Shown piece after piece: positions 44,421 through 55,773 of a stretch of 64,000 nucleotides of DNA. The DNA is from Pinus tabuliformis. Lineage: Eukaryota > Streptophyta > Pinopsida > Pinales > Pinaceae. The first letter of the stretch is position 1. The number at the start of each line of letters is the position of its first letter. The position numbers and the translations under genes are program-made. The notes beneath the pieces were generated by a model, which had not been told where the DNA came from, ran no database searches, and saw nothing but the letters and a program-made list of their open reading frames with translations. The DNA lies in the NCBI GenBank assembly GCA_031772625.1, contig CM062815.1:606345980-606409979 (forward strand), written 5' to 3'.

Positions 44421-46234
44421 CAAACGGTAAAGATGAATTTACAAAAGCCCTTTTTATAAGCTTTTTTCAATAAATGAATTTTTAATTTGTTTATTTTTCA
44501 CATTAAAGAGGTAACTTTTGAAGCATTTTTATTTATTTTAAACAGGTATGCGTAATGTTTGAGTTTTTGTGCAGAATATCGGATTTTTCACGCAAAATTG
44601 ATCATTTTCGACAAAAAACATTAGAGTCATCTTAAGCTCTTTTCTGACTCCTAAAATATGAAAATATTGCCGAGTTTTTCTTTTTAAGCTCGTTAAAACG
44701 GAATTAAAAATACGGTCCACTTACAACTCTTTTTTGACCGTATAAATATGAAAAGATTGTCGGATTTTTGTTGTTTCAAATTCGATATTGGTTATAAAAC
44801 GACGTGTCTTTGGTCGCTTTTTTACATTTTCAGATTAGAGCCACTAATGATGAAAAGTACTCCTTGATCGTAATGTTCAAGTGGTTCTCTCAAGTATTAT
44901 TTTATACTTTTTAGGGCTTGGGAGACACAAATTTACGAAAAAGGACAACCATGGAGTTTTCTTAAGTTTTTTCAGACTCCCTAAAATTGAAAAACGTCGA
45001 GTTTCTCCTATACTGGACTCGTTAAAATTTAATAGTAAAGGACTTGTTCAATTACAAACAGGAACGGACCACTCCTTCTTAGGGTTTGAATTTAAACTAA
45101 GTTGGACTCATCCGAAGGATGAGCTTATAATCAAGCAAATGTTATCCTCCTCAAGCTTGTCAAAAAATAAAGAGGTACTTGCCAGAAATGATGGGGGAAA
45201 AGAGAGAAAAATGAACTTGTTTGTCATACTTTGTGTCTCAGAAAAACATTTAACCACTCTTGAACACGACATTTTTTGTTCACCTAGGTTGGGGAATCCT
45301 TTGCATAACAGTTAATCAAACCATATTGAGAGTCTTTAGCTGTTTTCTGGGTATTAGCTTTGGGTCAATTGTCACCAAACCATCTGCAGTGTCGTTATGT
45401 GTTCAAGAGGTTAGTACAAATAAACCATTCATCTGCAAAATATCTGTCATCCATCTTGACCATCCCTGAGTTAGTCCTTGCAACTATATTTCTTCAAACT
45501 TGATCTATGATTTCGTGTTGTGGGCTTGCCTATGACGGATCGCTTTCTATTGAATTCAGCTCATTATCTAGAAAGATGATCTAGAAATCGTCAGTACCTT
45601 GGAATATGCATGCCTCAATGGCAGGTTTCTTGCCTTCAACGATAGGTTGCATTATTGACCTTCGATCAAAGGATTCCGTGACATGTTCGACATCAACACA
45701 TCTATTCACATTTCATGGATTGTACTGAGTACTTTGAGAGCCATTGACATTATTGGTGGTTTCTCTCACACTTGTTAACAGTTTACATCATTGACTGGTA
45801 ATCAAGTGGTTTCTACCATGTTCGACTTCGACACATTCATTCACATGGATAGAATTGTACTATTTTGGGAAGTAGAAATCAAGACCCTGGATCTAGTTTC
45901 CACCATCCAAGCTGTGAGGAATTTTGTATTCATTTTACAGTGGACTATTTATAAACAGATGGCTGCGCCCATACTGTGTCTACATGTGTCTATACTTGTG
46001 ATGTATTGCAAGATCATTCTTATATCAGAGCAGTTTAGTTAGTTTTCTAGTCAGTTTTGATCTGAGTATGGGAATGCCTACCTCAGCGATGATATGATCT
46101 CATATATATATTTTGTATTGAATGTTTTTTATAGGTTCCAACCCAGCTCTCCACAAGATGATCCTCGAAATGATAAAGTACTTCACTCTTCTTAGATGAT
46201 AAATGAAATCCTCATCTACTACAGACTTCACACT
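44421..46234. other. Element B region between antisense ORF and 3' LTR
   Basis: About 1.8 kb. It would hold the promoter of the antisense ORF. The frame at 44881-45315 (144 codons, plus) and short others have no recognisable domain. CTATGACTCC-type and CGAGTTTT words repeat at 44575-45010 (TGAAAATAT/TGAAAAGAT units), suggesting decayed tandem repeats. Confidence 0.45.
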
Positions 46235-46247
46235 TTAGGGGGCAATC
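46235..46247 (+). other. Polypurine tract of element B
   Basis: TTAGGGGGCAATC directly before the 3' LTR. Confidence 0.75.
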
Positions 46248-47299
46248 TGTTACACAAAATATTGTCACCATGACTTTCTGCAGTCAGTGTGAGTCTATCA
46301 TCACTCATACTATCCTCCTATGCAAGTCTCAAACCTCAGCTCTTCATGTCAAAGCCTTAAAATGGGAGAAGGTCCTTGAAAAGATTTAAAACTCTGGTTC
46401 TGTACTTTCTCTTACCATTACCTGTGGTCCCACACCCCCTGGTCATGTTACCTATGGACCTGCCCCCTCTGTCTCTAAAGGAGTGGGTGCGGATCCCTGT
46501 AAAAGTAAAAAAGGTGCAAGTTTATTATTAAAAACTCACTTTGGATTAATCCTGGACACTTCTAGAAGGAATCTTGAGGTGGCAAGTTCGCTCCTAGGTG
46601 GTTCATGCACCCCATAACTAAAGGAGCTAACCCCTTGATGAGAGGAGCTTATCCCTTTGAAGGAGGACTCTATCCCTTTGAAGGAGAACCTAGTAACTTC
46701 CCTCCATTGCACTATAAATTGAGGCATTGGGTGGGTTGCTAGGGAGGTTGAAAGCTGAACATTTTTTAGGGTAAATGCTGTTGGAATTTAGACTTCCTAA
46801 TTGAACTTACGAGGAGAGATTACATACCTTTTGGTTTCTTTGGGAAGAGAGTGAAACTTGTCAAAGTAGAGGAGATTCTTGGTGGACCCTAGGAGGAGCT
46901 TGTACAACATCAAGGCACCAGGGTTGTAAAGTTCTTTTTTGTTTAAAGTTAATACATTCAGATTCATTTTTCTCAATAAATTGCCTTCTATGGTTTATTT
47001 CATGAATTCCTTGATCATCATGATAAATATGATTTATTATATTGGCTTTTCAGGTGTTATTTGATATGTGTGTTTATTTGTGTTTGCAGATTCTTGAAAA
47101 GGGAACTCATTTGGACAAATGGAGTGTGGCTTCCACAAACTAGCACTGGACCCGGGGTAGGCCTAAAACATCTATTAGCCTTTATTTATAAATTTCATAT
47201 TTAGAGAAAGATAGAATTTGTTTGGTTTGCTTGTCGCTAGATATCCATAGATACTAGGGAGATTGGTCTTGTCTGCAAGAACGATTTATCTGCCCGACA
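46248..47299 (+). repeat. 3' LTR of element B
   Basis: 1052 bp, from TGTTACACAAAATATT to ATCTGCCCGACA, followed by the duplication GTATG at 47300-47304. The TATA box is at 46713-46719. Confidence 0.93.
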
Positions 47300-47304
47300 G
47301 TATG

Positions 47305-47447
47305 TATGTTTGTTTGTTTTTTTTTTTTTTTTAACATAACAATCTTTTTTCTGATCCTCCAGATCACACAAAGTGCAGGAGGAGAGTATACTCAAGAAAT
47401 TATTAATTTTTTTTTTTAGATGTAAGAAATAAGGTCTCCTAATTACA
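47305..47447 (-). other. Element A leader
   Basis: This short piece of A lies between B's insertion point and A's primer-binding site. It is T- and A-rich, with no coding capacity. Confidence 0.6.
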
Positions 47448-47467
47448 CTTCCCGAGCAACGGCACCA
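47448..47467 (-). other. Primer-binding site of element A
   Basis: The minus strand reads TGGTGCCGTTGCTCGGGAAG, three bases from the LTR. It resembles TGGCGCCGTTGCCGGGGA, the aspartate-tRNA type site of Athila and related plant Ty3 elements. Confidence 0.85.
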
Positions 47468-47470
47468 AAA

Positions 47471-49316
47471 TGTCTAGTCAATTTAACATCTTAAATTTCT
47501 CTATATAAATTATCAATCCAGGTATTGTAAACTGATGAAGTGTGGTGCACCATATGTGCTTAGTTAACCTTTTTTTTTTACTTCGTTGTTTTATAGTTTT
47601 TATCTTGTTTTGGGGTTTTGTTCTTGTTTATCTTCTAAAGTGTCTAATGCAAATGGAAATCCTATTCTAAGGTCTTAAGAATACTTTTAAAGGTCAAGTA
47701 GGATGTAGATTTTAAGATAAGGATTATTTCCCTTATGGTAACTTCCAAAACTTGGCACTTCAAAAGATCTCAAAACATGTTATTGATAAAATCAGTATTT
47801 GAACAAAAGTGTAAATATGCAGCTACTTAAATTAATCAAAAGATGAAGTGCTGATCATGAAGTTATTTTCTTTTTTGTCCATCTAATTATAGAAATAAAA
47901 TCTAAATTACTACATTCAAAACCAAAAATTGCAGACTAATGAAAACAAAATCAAATTACTTCACTTATAATCAAATAGCTCGCCAATTAACTTCTCGGGT
48001 TAAGCCATGGCACCAGAGATAACGTCAAATAACATGAAGAATTGATATCTAAATTACCTACTTGCAGATTAATGAAAGCAAAATCAAAGTACTTCACTTA
48101 TAATCCGATAGCTTGCCAATTAACTTCTCGGGTTAAGCCATGGCACCAGAGATAACATCAAATAACATGAAGAATTGATATCTAAATTACCTACTTGCAG
48201 ATTAATGAAAGAAAAATCAAATTACTTCACTTATAATCCGATAGCTCGCCAATTAAATTCTCGGGTTAAGCCATGGCACCAGAGATAACGTCAAATAACA
48301 TGAAGAATTGATATCTAAACTAGCTAATAGCAGCAAACAAATCTCACTAGAATCAAAGCATAACAACTGAAATTTAAAAGCTAAAAAATTCAGCAGAGAA
48401 GCAAATCTCAAATCACTACTTGATGCAAAAACTACATTAAAAAGCTCAAGCAAAAACTAATAAGCAAATACAAGAACATGTAAAAACTAATCTACAATCA
48501 ACCGGTTGAACACAGTTGCATGAATTAAAATTGCATGAATGGAAACTATAATCTATCAAACTTGAAGCAATAAAATGACATATTTGAATGAAATCAAAGC
48601 AAAACTACAAAATAAAATCTACTCTACCTTACATTCCAATGTGCTCCATGACATATACTTCACATCTCCTTCCATGTTGAGAACATCAAAGCTTTATTCA
48701 AATTCTTCAAAATTACAAAGTACAACAAAGCTCTCCAAAGCTTTCCAAAGCCATCAAATAAGAACTACAAGCTCCAAGCTACCAACTCTAAACTCTAAGC
48801 TTAAGAACTAACAAATGAAGGAGAGACACCTCCTATTTATACAAAAAGATGAGAAGTCATTTCATTAATGAGAGTCCATGAGTCTCTCCCTCTACCTCTA
48901 GAATCCTAATCAAAATAGGAACTGATAAGACACATGTCTTTTTAGAGTTTCAATAGAATTAGGAGATGTGACACATATCCTCATGATCCCATGATTCTCT
49001 CCACTCAAATTCGAATTTAGCCTTAGAGTGCCACATAAAGGTCTTCTAGAAGTCTCCTTATGACCTACACATGTCAACAATCTCAACCCACTTGTTAGGT
49101 ATAAGCATATGTACATTATTTTCTAATTTTAACCACAAATCCAATTAAAAAGGCTAAGAATTAATAAAGTTTGGAAAAACATAAATGTGGCTCAATGATA
49201 ATGAAAGTGGGATGAATGTAGTGACATAGTAGTGAAATGGAGGTGAAATGAAGGTGATATAATGGACATAATAGTGAAAGTGTAATGGAAATGAATGACA
49301 TTTTCAAGACCCAATA
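47471..49316 (-). repeat. 5' LTR of element A
   Basis: 1846 bp. It is 135 bp longer than the 3' LTR because it has three rather than two copies of the 133-bp repeat (about 47931-48329). Its terminal CA has mutated to TA at 49315-49316. The minus-strand TATA box is at 48834-48841. Confidence 0.9.
47931..48329. repeat. 133-bp tandem repeat, three units, in A's 5' LTR
   Basis: The marker TTCTCGGGTTAAGCCATGGC occurs at 47992, 48125 and 48258, each 133 bp apart. Confidence 0.92.
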
Positions 49317-49321
49317 GCAAC

Positions 49322-50865
49322 TAGGAGAGTTGGTAGTGGGTGGTGCCTTAATTCTACATTGTTTGAATGTTGCAACTTGGTATTTTGTGGAATTTTCTGG
49401 TTTTTCGTAGTCTCACTCCCTTTGGTGTGGAGTCTTCGCACAACAGTCTTTGCTAGTTATTCTTGCATGAAGTGGGTAGGGGATAGGAAAAGGATACACT
49501 ATGGGACTTGGTGTGTGTTTATTTGGTTTAATAAAGAGTGTAAAATGATTCGCCAAATGGGTTGGGGCATGCGTGGCAGAGCTCCTTGTTGTGATATGTC
49601 ATCCCGAGTTTGTAGAGTAGTGGCTGAGCATGGTAGGGGTGGACACAATGGTGCGTCTCATGGAGAAATGGCCCAATAATTTGGACCAGTGCTTGGGCTA
49701 GCAACCGCCTCACCCTCCTTGGAATCAATAGCTAGTTAGCTCCAACTGGTCATGGCAGACTTGGGAGAGATGAGGCAACAACGACATGAAGATAGAAATG
49801 AGTTGATCACATTTTTGAATGACATCTAATACAACCAATGGGTGATGATGGATAGGATGGATTCTATCTAGCATAGCCAATGACGCACAGTGGAGCAGTT
49901 GGACCAAATTGACGAAAGCATCGATCGCTTGGAATACCATGCTCATGATGGAATTTCACCCCTGGACCCCCTAGATGTCGGGAAAGGCCTGACACCTCCA
50001 AGAAATTTCTTATAATGATTTGTTTTGTTTGTATTCCCAAATTTTTTGGTGTATCCGTGTTTATGACTTGAGTTTTGGATGTAATGTATGACATTTTGGT
50101 TTTTGTTTTCACATAACTCTCCTAGCTAATAAATCCGGTCAGAATGCAACAAGGAGAGCAAGACAAAAATAGCAAATTAAATGTAAATTTTTGAACAAAT
50201 AATAAAATCTTTTTGCCTGATAAAAAAACACAAACTTAATAAGAATTTGCTTAAAATTATTACTGATAAAAAATCTATTATATTCTAATTACTAAATAAA
50301 AAATTATTAAGAAAAAAAACAAAAAAAAAATTTCTTATTAAAAATAAAAAATAATACAACTTCAAAACTATATTTATATTTATTATATTATAGAAAATAA
50401 AAATTAGATATTTAAAAAAATAATAAAAAATAAAACACAAATATTTTTATTATATATATAGATTATTTGTAGTATTTCCTTCTACTAGCCAAAATATCCA
50501 TCCAATAGAATATTTGTAGTATTTAAGTATCTTTTCTTGAAAAACAAATATTTTATTAATGAGCCTATATTGTCTTATATTTCTATTAGTTATAGAATAA
50601 TAAGTTGATAGTAAAGACTAAAAATATATCAATTACATATTTTTATTAGTTATAAAATAATATATTTCTAATCGAGTTTAGGCTCCTGTGATTCATATCT
50701 ACAAAATAAAAAAAATCGGTAATAATCACATCAAGTAATATTTGTTGACGCGTTTAGAACTAACCAATGTTTAGTGTGGTTCATTGTTAGGACAAGATGA
50801 AGAATCAGATAGATAGAGATATTCTTCGGCTATAAAGAAACACTTACTTTTGACTGGGTAATGTT
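49322..50865. other. Old flanking sequence, part 3, then AT-rich DNA
   Basis: It continues the sequence interrupted by D and A. Around 49741-49980 the plus strand reads like a decayed coding sequence (MADLGEMRQQRHEDRNELIT, VEQLDQIDESIDRLEYHAHD) with three stops. The heptad-like acidic and Leu pattern suggests a coiled coil, family unknown. From about 50160 to 50860 the DNA is very AT-rich and featureless. Confidence 0.4.
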
Positions 50866-53308
50866 TACTTTTTGACTTTTATTGATGACTATAGTCGAAA
50901 AACATGGGTTTATCTTCTGAAACAGAAATCTGAAACATTTTCTGTATTTAAAAGATTTAAAGCTATGGTTGAAAAGGAAAGTGGAAATCATATTAAAATT
51001 TTGAGATCAAATAGAGGTGGTGAATATATGCTAACATATTACATTGAGTTTTGTCAATTACATGGAATCAAGAGGCAGTTTACTGCACGTTATACTCCAC
51101 AGCAAAATGGAATAGTTGAAAGGAAGAATCGAGCTATTATGAATATGGCTCGAAGTATGTTGAAAGAAAAGCATCTACCAAATGAATATTGGGGAGAAGA
51201 TGTAGCTTGTGTTTTTTATATTCTTAATAGAAGTCCAATTAAGAGCTTGAAGGATCGAGTTCCCGAAGAAGCCTGGAATGGTAAGAGTTGTCATATATCT
51301 CATTTAAGAACTTTGGTTGCATTGCCTATGCACATGTTCCTAAATAATTGAGAAAGAATTTAGATGATAGAAGTGAGAAATGTATTTTTATTGGATATAG
51401 TGACGAGTCTAAAGCATATATACTTTATAATCCCATCACCAAGAAATATATTATCAATAGAGATGTTTAGTTCAAGGAAGAAGAAGCTTGGGATGGAAGC
51501 ATAGATAAATTTGTTGTAGAGACAACTATATTATCTCATGGAAATGATAATGAAGATGAGAAAGAAGCACAAGGTGGACAACCAATTCCATATACACCTG
51601 CTGCAAGCACCTTAGCAAGCCAATCATCAAGAGTTAGTCCATTACAATTATGAACACTGATAAATCATGAACATGGTGAACCATCAGGTTATGGTGGGCA
51701 GCAAACAAAAGGATCAGAGGTAAGTAATGATTATAATCCTACAATAGCTACATTGAAGAATAGAATTAAAGGTCAGAAGACTAGAATCTTAAAGGAATTG
51801 TATGAGCAGAATGATGAAATAGATCAAGTTTCAAATTTTTCATTACTTGCATATGATCCAGTAAATGTTGATGAAGTTGTGAAAGAAAAAGTTTGGATAA
51901 AAGCCATGGATGAAGAAATTGATGATATAGAAATAAATAATACCTGGGAACTTGTAAATTTGCTTGAAGGTAAAAATACTATAGGTGTTAAATGGATTTA
52001 CAAAATGAAAGTGAATGCTAAAGGTAAAATTGAAAAGCATAAAGCAAGACTTGTAGCTCAGGGGTTCAGTCAACAACCTGGTATTGATTATAATGAAACT
52101 TTTGCACCTGTAGCTAGACTTGACACATTAAGAATGGTATTAGCTATTGCTGCACAAAATAAATGGAAAATATATCATATGGATGTTAAGTCTGCATTTT
52201 TAAAACGTTGGTCAAGAAGATAAAGTTTACAAATTAAAGAAAGCATTATATGGAATGAAACAAGCACCCTGAGTATGGTATAGTGGAATTGATGAATATC
52301 TGAATAATAATGGATTCATTAGGAGTCCAAGTGAACCAACTTTGTATATAAAAGTAATTTATATGCTTGTATGTTGATGATTTAATTTTCACTAGAGATC
52401 TCTCAATAGATGATTTTAAGACCAGCATGAAAAGATAATTTGATATGATTGATTTAGGCCTAATGAAATATTTTCTTGGTATTGAAGTAACTCAATCTGA
52501 AGATGGTATTTTCATTTGTCAATCTAAGTATGCAAAGGATATATTGAAAAGGTTCAGGATGGAAAATTGTAATCCAGTTGTAACCCCAATTGCAATTGGT
52601 ACAAAACTCAGTAAGGATGATCATGGTTCAGATATTGATCCAACCTTGTTTAAACAATTGGTTGGAAGTCTTATGTATTTGACTGCAACAAGGCCCGATA
52701 TAATGTTTGGTGTAATATAAATTTCCAGATTCATGGAGTCTCTGAAGAGTACCCATTGGCTAGTTGGAAAATGGATTTTAAGATATGTTGTTGGAACAAG
52801 AAATTATGGTATCCTGTATGCATCTGATTTAGATTTTAAACTAACTAGATATACAGATAGTGATTTTGCAGGCAATATTGATGATAGGAAGAGAACATCT
52901 AGGTATGTGTTTAGTTTTGGTTCAGGTGCAGTTTCATGGGCATCAATGAAGAAATCCATTGTGACTTTATCATCAGCTGAAGCAGAGTATGTTGCAGCCA
53001 GAACAACAACATGTCAAATTGTGTGGATGAGAATAATTTTGAAAGAGTTGTTTCATGAACAGAAATAACCCACTCATATTTTCTCAGACAACAAATCTGT
53101 TATTGCACTATCAAGAAATCATGTTTTCCATAAGAAGAGTAACCATATTGATACAAGGTATCATTTCATTCAAGAATTAGTAAGCAATAATGAAATATGT
53201 ATGGAGTTATGGAGATCGGAAGACCACTTTGCAGACATATTTACAAAACTGTTGGGAAAAGAATTGTTTCAAACTCACACGAAAAACATAGGGGTATGTA
53301 TGATGTAA
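50866..53308 (+). pseudogene. Ty1/copia pol remnant, copy 2, truncated at its 5' side
   Basis: It begins abruptly inside the integrase core (TFIDDYSRKTWVYLLKQKSE; LRSNRGGEY, where DNGGE is changed to NRGGE; PQQNGIVERKNR with the catalytic Glu). RT follows (VWIKAMDEEIDDI, GVKWIYKMKV, YHMDVKSAFL), then the YVDD region near 52370, SLMYLTATRPDIMFGV and RNase H (TDSDFAGN, SSAEAEYVAA), ending with TAA at 53306-53308. At least four frameshifts or stops occur (about 51340, 51470, 52210 and 52720). It is about 90 percent or more like copy 1 by eye. Confidence 0.93.
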
Positions 53309-53352
53309 CGACATTTTGATGTAATAGCAAAGTTTTGTTCTTTTTGTGAAAT

Positions 53353-53855
53353 AATTAAGGGGGAGAATGTAAGAATAATTATTTCACATCTGCCGTCAAC
53401 GTCATAGCCACCGCCTTGGCTCTTCAAGCTTCCAGAAGTTACCATCGCCTCACCGCCTACAGAAACAAAAGGGAAGCACCACCTAAAAATATATATTTTT
53501 AATTGATGTAACTGACATAAAAATATGCTATAAATAGAAGGATCACAGAGAGGCGGAGATCATCCACTCCCGATTTTTTATTGTTGGTGTAATTGAGCAC
53601 CTATAGCTGTGGTTCTCTGTGTTTTTCCTGATCTCCTCTGTATTTATGTTCTTTCAGTTTTAATGAAGACCCGAGTTATGGAAGCTGACCGATGGCCTTA
53701 AAAAAACGTAACATATAGTTTTTTTTTATTCAATATCGAAAGCATAAGAATGGTGTGACTTGTCATGGCGCTGACGACAAACATGATTAGGCAAATTTAG
53801 TGGAAATAGAATGTTATTCTGTGGTAACGCCGAATGCTTTTACGGTTAGGTTACA
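53353..53855 (+). repeat. Copia polypurine tract and 3' LTR, copy 2
   Basis: AATTAAGGGGGAGAA (53353-53367), then the LTR start TGTAAGAATAATTA at 53368. The TATA box TATAAAT is at 53530-53536. The right end is placed at TTACA (53851-53855) by analogy with copy 1 and is uncertain. Confidence 0.6.
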
Positions 53856-54364
53856 TGATGCATGTCGAGTTCGATGTTCATGTTGATTGGCGATGAACGA
53901 TGTTGATGTTGGTTGGAAATAGCAATGAGTCAATAGGAATGGTGTTGGCAATAGCGATGGAAATTGCAATTCAATAGCGGTCATGGATGGATAATATGGG
54001 ATTGTGCTTTTTTTACTTAAAAAAAATTATAATAACGTATTTAGAGTATGAATGTTAGTATATTGTAGAGTTATTTGTATGTTAGTATATTGTAGAGTAT
54101 GTAAACGTACACATAAGAAAAGTCTAAAGTTTATATTTAATGATTGAAATAAAAAGTTTATTTACTTTGTTAAAGGAAATGATATGGTATTTATTTAATC
54201 ATTTATATAATAGTATTTCATTTTAGAAAACGTATATATAATTTTATATATTGTTAAAAAGTAGTATATTGTATTTCAAAAATATATTGATAAATCTAAT
54301 AAAGTAATGTTTTCAAATATATATTTAGATGTCGCACAGAGTTGGAAGTCCCTCTAATACCATA
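53856..54364. other. AT-rich link, copy 2, with a decayed primer-binding site
   Basis: Matches 2716-3213. The primer-binding site reads CTCTAATACC on the plus strand instead of CTCTGATACC. Confidence 0.55.
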
Positions 54365-54617
54365 TGTAACAACTCATAATTTAAATATACAACTAATTAG
54401 ATTCATTATGTGATTTATAATCAACACACAACTATTCAACTAATTAACATATAATTTTGAAAAACGTGAGCAGAGACAACTTACTTATAGCGATGATATT
54501 CCTTAATTGTGATTTTGCAGTTGAACACTATTTGAATCTCGCTAACCGCAACAAAGTTTTGGGGATGACTCTCCACCCAACCGTAGGCTCAGCTGCACAT
54601 AATCTTTCTATAACTAG
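54365..54617 (-). repeat. Chromovirus-like LTR fragment, copy 2, cut by element G
   Basis: It matches 3214-3465 and stops where G begins. The rest of this LTR should lie beyond G's other end but is absent there, because G's 5' LTR joins plastid DNA instead. Confidence 0.7.
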
Positions 54618-55505
54618 TGTTGGCTTGTTGGGGCCTGACCCAAGTTTAGAAGTGATTTAGCCAAACAAATCCCAAAACTACTGGCCCTTTTGGTAACAGT
54701 CCACAGTGCGCAGACTGAGGTCTCAATCGAGGTAGTATGGGAGGGTGCTGGAACTAGGTTTTCGCACCCTAGGGATGTCTTGATGAAGTCTAAGAAGTTC
54801 GTGAACCGAACCCGCGCTCTTCGACTGCTCTGCGCAGTTGTCTGTCCTTCGCAACTTATGCAACTGCTTCCACACAACTCTATAAAGAGCGTGAAGAGGT
54901 ACTATTCAGATCCTTTATCCTTATTGTGCTATTATTATAGATCTTGACTTAATTGTGTGTACCCAATATTCTCATTAACCATTCAACATTCATAACAAGT
55001 GCACGCAATAACAAAACTATAAAGAGATGCATAAATACAACAAAAGTATAAACACACAGTATTTCAAAATCAACTTATCTTCTATTAATTCTCTGTTCAA
55101 CTGCAATCCCAACTCCGCCCTGTGCACTCAGCTACAGGGTCTGCGAACACAGCTGCGGACTCTACCAGACCTCTACGTACACAGTTGTAGAGCCTTTTCC
55201 TACTACTACAACACAAGACTCAGACTTATAGACTCAGAGCTAATTCATCATCCAAGAGAACATGTTATTTTTTTCCAGATCTAAAACTAACTTTACACTT
55301 AGAGCCTTGCTCTATTTATACAATCCCAAGGTCCGCGGACCATGGGTAGGTCGACACACTTTACATTAAATTATATTATTTTAGGGTGGACAACCCTAGA
55401 CTCTCACGCTCCGCGCCTACATTTCGCGGGGTCTTTTCATTACATTTGACCAAAATTCAGGCTTCAAGCCCCAAAACCCACTATGGGGGGATCCGCTGCC
55501 CAACA
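54618..55505 (-). repeat. 3' LTR of element G
   Basis: 888 bp, from TGTTGGCTTGTTGGGGCC to GCTGCCCAACA on the plus strand. The minus-strand TATA box TATAAATA is at 55313-55320. The part 55312-55505 has no counterpart in the truncated 5' LTR. Confidence 0.9.
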
Positions 55506-55507
55506 GG

Positions 55508-55520
55508 CCCCCAAAAAAAT
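55508..55520 (-). other. Polypurine tract of element G
   Basis: The minus strand reads GATTTTTTTGGGGGCC up to the LTR. The G-run next to the LTR fits a plus-strand primer. Confidence 0.6.
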
Positions 55521-55773
55521 CATCGTGACTTGTCCTCGAGTCACTCTGCTGGTGTGGTGATCTTTGCACGAAGTCCATCCAACTGTGCCTGTGTTGTGCG
55601 AAGGTCCGCAATGCACCGTGTCGTCGTCGTCTGGATTTGCTCCATTTCTACTTCTGAATCATCTGTGTCTGACTTGATTCTATACTGTGATGCCATCTTC
55701 GAGTACCTGTGTTTATAGTTATGCACCTCTGTCTGATTTGTCAGGTCGCGAAGACTGTGCTTTAATCGGTTAG

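Larger units (their letters stand above)
13511..47299 (+). mobile_element. Element B: Tat-lineage Ty3/gypsy retrotransposon nested in A
   Basis: LTRs of about 1.05 kb at 13511-14561 and 46248-47299 are flanked by the duplication GTATG (13506-13510 and 47300-47304). Order on the plus strand: LTR, primer-binding site, long leader, gag-like ORF, RT/RNase H, integrase, second RNase H, then an antisense spliced ORF, polypurine tract and LTR. A second, archaeal-type RNase H and an antisense ORF upstream of the 3' LTR are known marks of the plant Tat lineage. Element C interrupts it at 21812/43566. Without C it would be about 12 kb. Confidence 0.92.
7220..49316 (-). mobile_element. Element A: minus-strand, non-coding LTR element, outermost of the nest
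   Basis: Matching LTRs at 7220-8930 and 47471-49316 are flanked by the same 5-bp duplication GCAAC (7215-7219 and 49317-49321). The primer-binding site lies just inside the right LTR and the polypurine tract just inside the left LTR, so the element reads on the minus strand. With nested element B removed, the body is only about 4.7 kb and has no gag, protease, RT or integrase. That fits a large retrotransposon derivative (LARD) mobilised by a partner. LTR divergence is visibly higher than in B, C or E, as expected for the host of the nest. Confidence 0.9.

Noticed and set aside
44881..45315. 144-codon plus-strand ORF near the 3' end of B
   Set aside because: Low-complexity sequence from decayed repeats and no recognisable protein pattern. 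Probably chance.
47471..49316. Solo LTR interpretation of the right A LTR
   Set aside because: A primer-binding site inside it and a matching GCAAC duplication with the left LTR show both belong to one element.
49359..49679. 106-codon plus-strand ORF just right of A
   Set aside because: Cys/Trp-rich composition without any known pattern. Kept only as old flanking sequence.
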